DNA from: a virus
Reading direction: 5' to 3' (one strand)
Virus record (IMG/VR): IMGVR_UViG_3300013116_000020
Location: 1-40,590 of that record
DNA length: 40,590 nt
Under the pieces are notes generated by a model, which saw only the letters and a program-made list of their open reading frames with translations, was not told where the DNA came from and did no database searches. Of the stretch, positions 39,398-40,590 are shown piece by piece. Each line of letters starts with the position of its first letter. Position 1 is the first letter of the stretch. The position numbers were made by a program, and so were the translations under genes.

Positions 39398-39834
39398 ATG
39401 CTGAACCAGAGCGACATAGAGGATTTGCAATTCGTGATGTTATCTCTTTCAGCAGGAAGTATGACCCCAGAGGGAAATGTTTCGGTGGATGGCCGGACAA
39501 TATCTTGGAAATATACTTCAAGTTCCACCAACAAAATGGAAGTCTCTGTCTCGTCGAAGAGGATGAGGTATTGGTCGGGTTGGGAGTGGGATTCCAATGT
39601 GATGAGGCTGAGTTGGATAGGCACTGGGTTCCCAATAACAGGAGGGGTGACTCTATCTACCTCTCAGACGTCATATGCAAGGACAGACGGGCGTTGGCAA
39701 CTTGCCTCGATGAAGTCGGAAAGAGGTATCCCGATTGGAGGAGTCTTAAAATATTTGCACACAGAAACGGACGGAGAAAACAATTAAAACCAGAGTTACT
39801 AGAGAGAGCGTTATGTTATTGTCTGGCACAGTAA
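39394..39834 (+). CDS. GNAT-like small protein (tentative)
   Basis: A 146-residue protein in an ATGA overlap with the nozzle gene. The order IYFKFHQQNGSLCLVEED, VLVGLGVGFQ, SIYLSDVICKD and CLDEVGKRYPDWRSLKIFAHR, with a basic C-terminal helix, recalls the GNAT acetyltransferase fold, but the canonical acetyl-CoA loop is not clear. It may be a virion or host-modifying protein. The competing Ser-rich frame at 39398-39787 is a shadow, since this frame fits the gene spacing. Confidence 0.5.
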   Translation: MNAEPERHRGFAIRDVISFSRKYDPRGKCFGGWPDNILEIYFKFHQQNGSLCLVEEDEVLVGLGVGFQCDEAELDRHWVPNNRRGDSIYLSDVICKDRRALATCLDEVGKRYPDWRSLKIFAHRNGRRKQLKPELLERALCYCLAQ

Positions 39835-40154
39835 TCAGGGGGAGGGGCTACGATCTAAAGCCTGTCTCCACAGCCAACATTAATCTTAACTCACCTATGG
39901 GGGTTGGGATGTATGTTGCCGAGATTTACTTTGGCGGGCCGAGCAGCACTGACAAGTTAGGAGATGCCTTTATTTTCGTATCTGAACACGCACCTAATAT
40001 TGCAGAAGCCTACATTACTGGGTATAGTGGCGACCTATATGGTCAAACTTTAACTATATCTGATCCGGAAAAACTGGACGAAGGTGATATGAGGTTTCTC
40101 TATGATTCCGCAATGGAAAGTTGGAGACTTAAAAATGTACCAGTATTGTCTTGA
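39813..40154 (+). CDS. Small virion-region protein, unknown function
   Basis: A 113-residue protein. Beta-rich (KPVSTANINLNSPMGVGMYV, YITGYSGDLYGQTLTI) with a C-terminal helix (DEGDMRFLYDSAMESW). It overlaps the gene before it by 22 bp and the one after by 20 bp, so all are probably translated together. By position it is a tail or internal virion accessory protein. No family was recognised. Confidence 0.6.
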   Translation: MLLSGTVIRGRGYDLKPVSTANINLNSPMGVGMYVAEIYFGGPSSTDKLGDAFIFVSEHAPNIAEAYITGYSGDLYGQTLTISDPEKLDEGDMRFLYDSAMESWRLKNVPVLS

Positions 40155-40590
40155 AATAGCTAAACAGATCACTGAAGCCTACGGCAATCGTTGGTGGGCT
40201 GCGCGTGGGGCACTGAACAAGGGGACTCCCCCACCGCCCGTGGTTCCTGATTACTCGAAGTCAACCCGTGAGGCTATCCTCTCTGACATTGAGACTTTAC
40301 CTGCCCGCAAGGCTATTGAGTCTGCTGCTAGGTTTGGCACGGCTGGCAGTGTTACCATAGATGGTCGGGTAGTTGACTTTAACTTTGAGGGTGTTGGCGA
40401 TCTTGACCAGCAGGTAATGGAGCTTGAGGGGCAGCGGCGCAGTGCTGATACTATGGCCCAGACTGCCCTTGATATTCAGCGCAAGTACGGTGCTGACTTT
40501 ATGGATCAGGCATTGCAGCGGATTGAGCAGTCTGACCCTACTGGATTTAAGGTTCGCAAGCGTTTGGCTGAGATCACCTTAGCTGAGTTG
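40135..40590 (+). CDS. Internal virion protein, 5' part (continues at 1-620)
   Basis: The gene starts at ATG 40135, inside the upstream gene's end, and is open to the window's edge. It continues in frame at base 1, giving 318 residues in all. The N-terminus (YCLEIAKQITEAYGNRWW) is followed by a Pro-rich stretch and a helical part (QQVMELEGQRRSADTMAQ). Its position after the tail nozzle genes suits an ejection protein. Confidence 0.6.
   Translation, partial: MYQYCLEIAKQITEAYGNRWWAARGALNKGTPPPPVVPDYSKSTREAILSDIETLPARKAIESAARFGTAGSVTIDGRVVDFNFEGVGDLDQQVMELEGQRRSADTMAQTALDIQRKYGADFMDQALQRIEQSDPTGFKVRKRLAEITLAEL
40472..40590. repeat. Terminal direct repeat (circular overlap), right copy
   Basis: Exact second copy of bases 1-119, giving a unit of 40,471 bp. 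An overlap of 119 bases also equals a k-mer size used by some short-read assemblers, so it is probably a closure artefact of a circular or circularly permuted genome (inference). Confidence 0.95.

Noticed and set aside
39398-39787. Serine-rich 129-residue frame overlapping the 39394-39834 gene
   Set aside because: The alternative frame joins the upstream stop by ATGA and overlaps the next gene in the regular way, and its product has a protein-like composition.

Overview
The window is the complete genome of a tailed, podovirus-like phage in circular form. Its last 119 bases (40472-40590) repeat bases 1-119 exactly, so the unit is about 40,471 bp, and one gene runs across the ends (40135-40590 joined to 1-620). 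No tRNA, CRISPR array, insertion sequence, integrase or recognisable lysogeny module was seen. The host cannot be named from sequence alone. A lipoprotein signal in a possible outer spanin and podoviral internal virion proteins favour a Gram-negative host.

The map has two opposed arms. A leftward (minus-strand) arm, 11643-21806, holds replication, recombination and small accessory genes: a replisome-organiser-like protein, a stand-alone DnaA domain IV protein, an SSB-tailed small protein, a RecB/Cas4-like nuclease split over two overlapping ORFs, an Erf-family annealing protein, a Holliday-junction-resolvase-like nuclease, a ribbon-helix-helix protein, a secreted lysozyme-like enzyme, a DUF932 protein and many small unknowns. 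A rightward (plus-strand) arm starts at 22129. It runs terminase small and large subunits, a zincin-like small protein, a spanin-like pair, portal, an HNH endonuclease, scaffold, an N4-gp56-type capsid protein, a seven-gene fibre/adhesin/holin block, tail tube and nozzle proteins, and then across the map ends into three internal virion proteins, the last of 2805 residues. The arms diverge from 21807-22128 and converge at 11638/11643 with only 4 bp between stop codons.

No DNA polymerase, primase, helicase or RNA polymerase is recognisable, so the phage probably recruits the host replisome. The most interesting signal fits this. An AT-rich array of nine NTCTA pentamers, three TGGAG boxes spaced exactly 10 bp apart and a perfect DnaA box lie together at 20226-20407. 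A second copy of the pentamer and 10-bp-box architecture lies 4.1 kb away at 24377-24438. With the phage's own DnaA-type DNA-binding domain, this suggests an unusual replication origin or a partner site.

Other unusual features are: a nested hairpin leader (20012-20073) whose minus-strand loop mimics the 16S anti-Shine-Dalgarno and can pair with the downstream ribosome binding site; an identical leader module before three consecutive genes; four C6 tracts between the terminase genes; the split Fe-S-type nuclease; and lysis-type genes spread over three loci.
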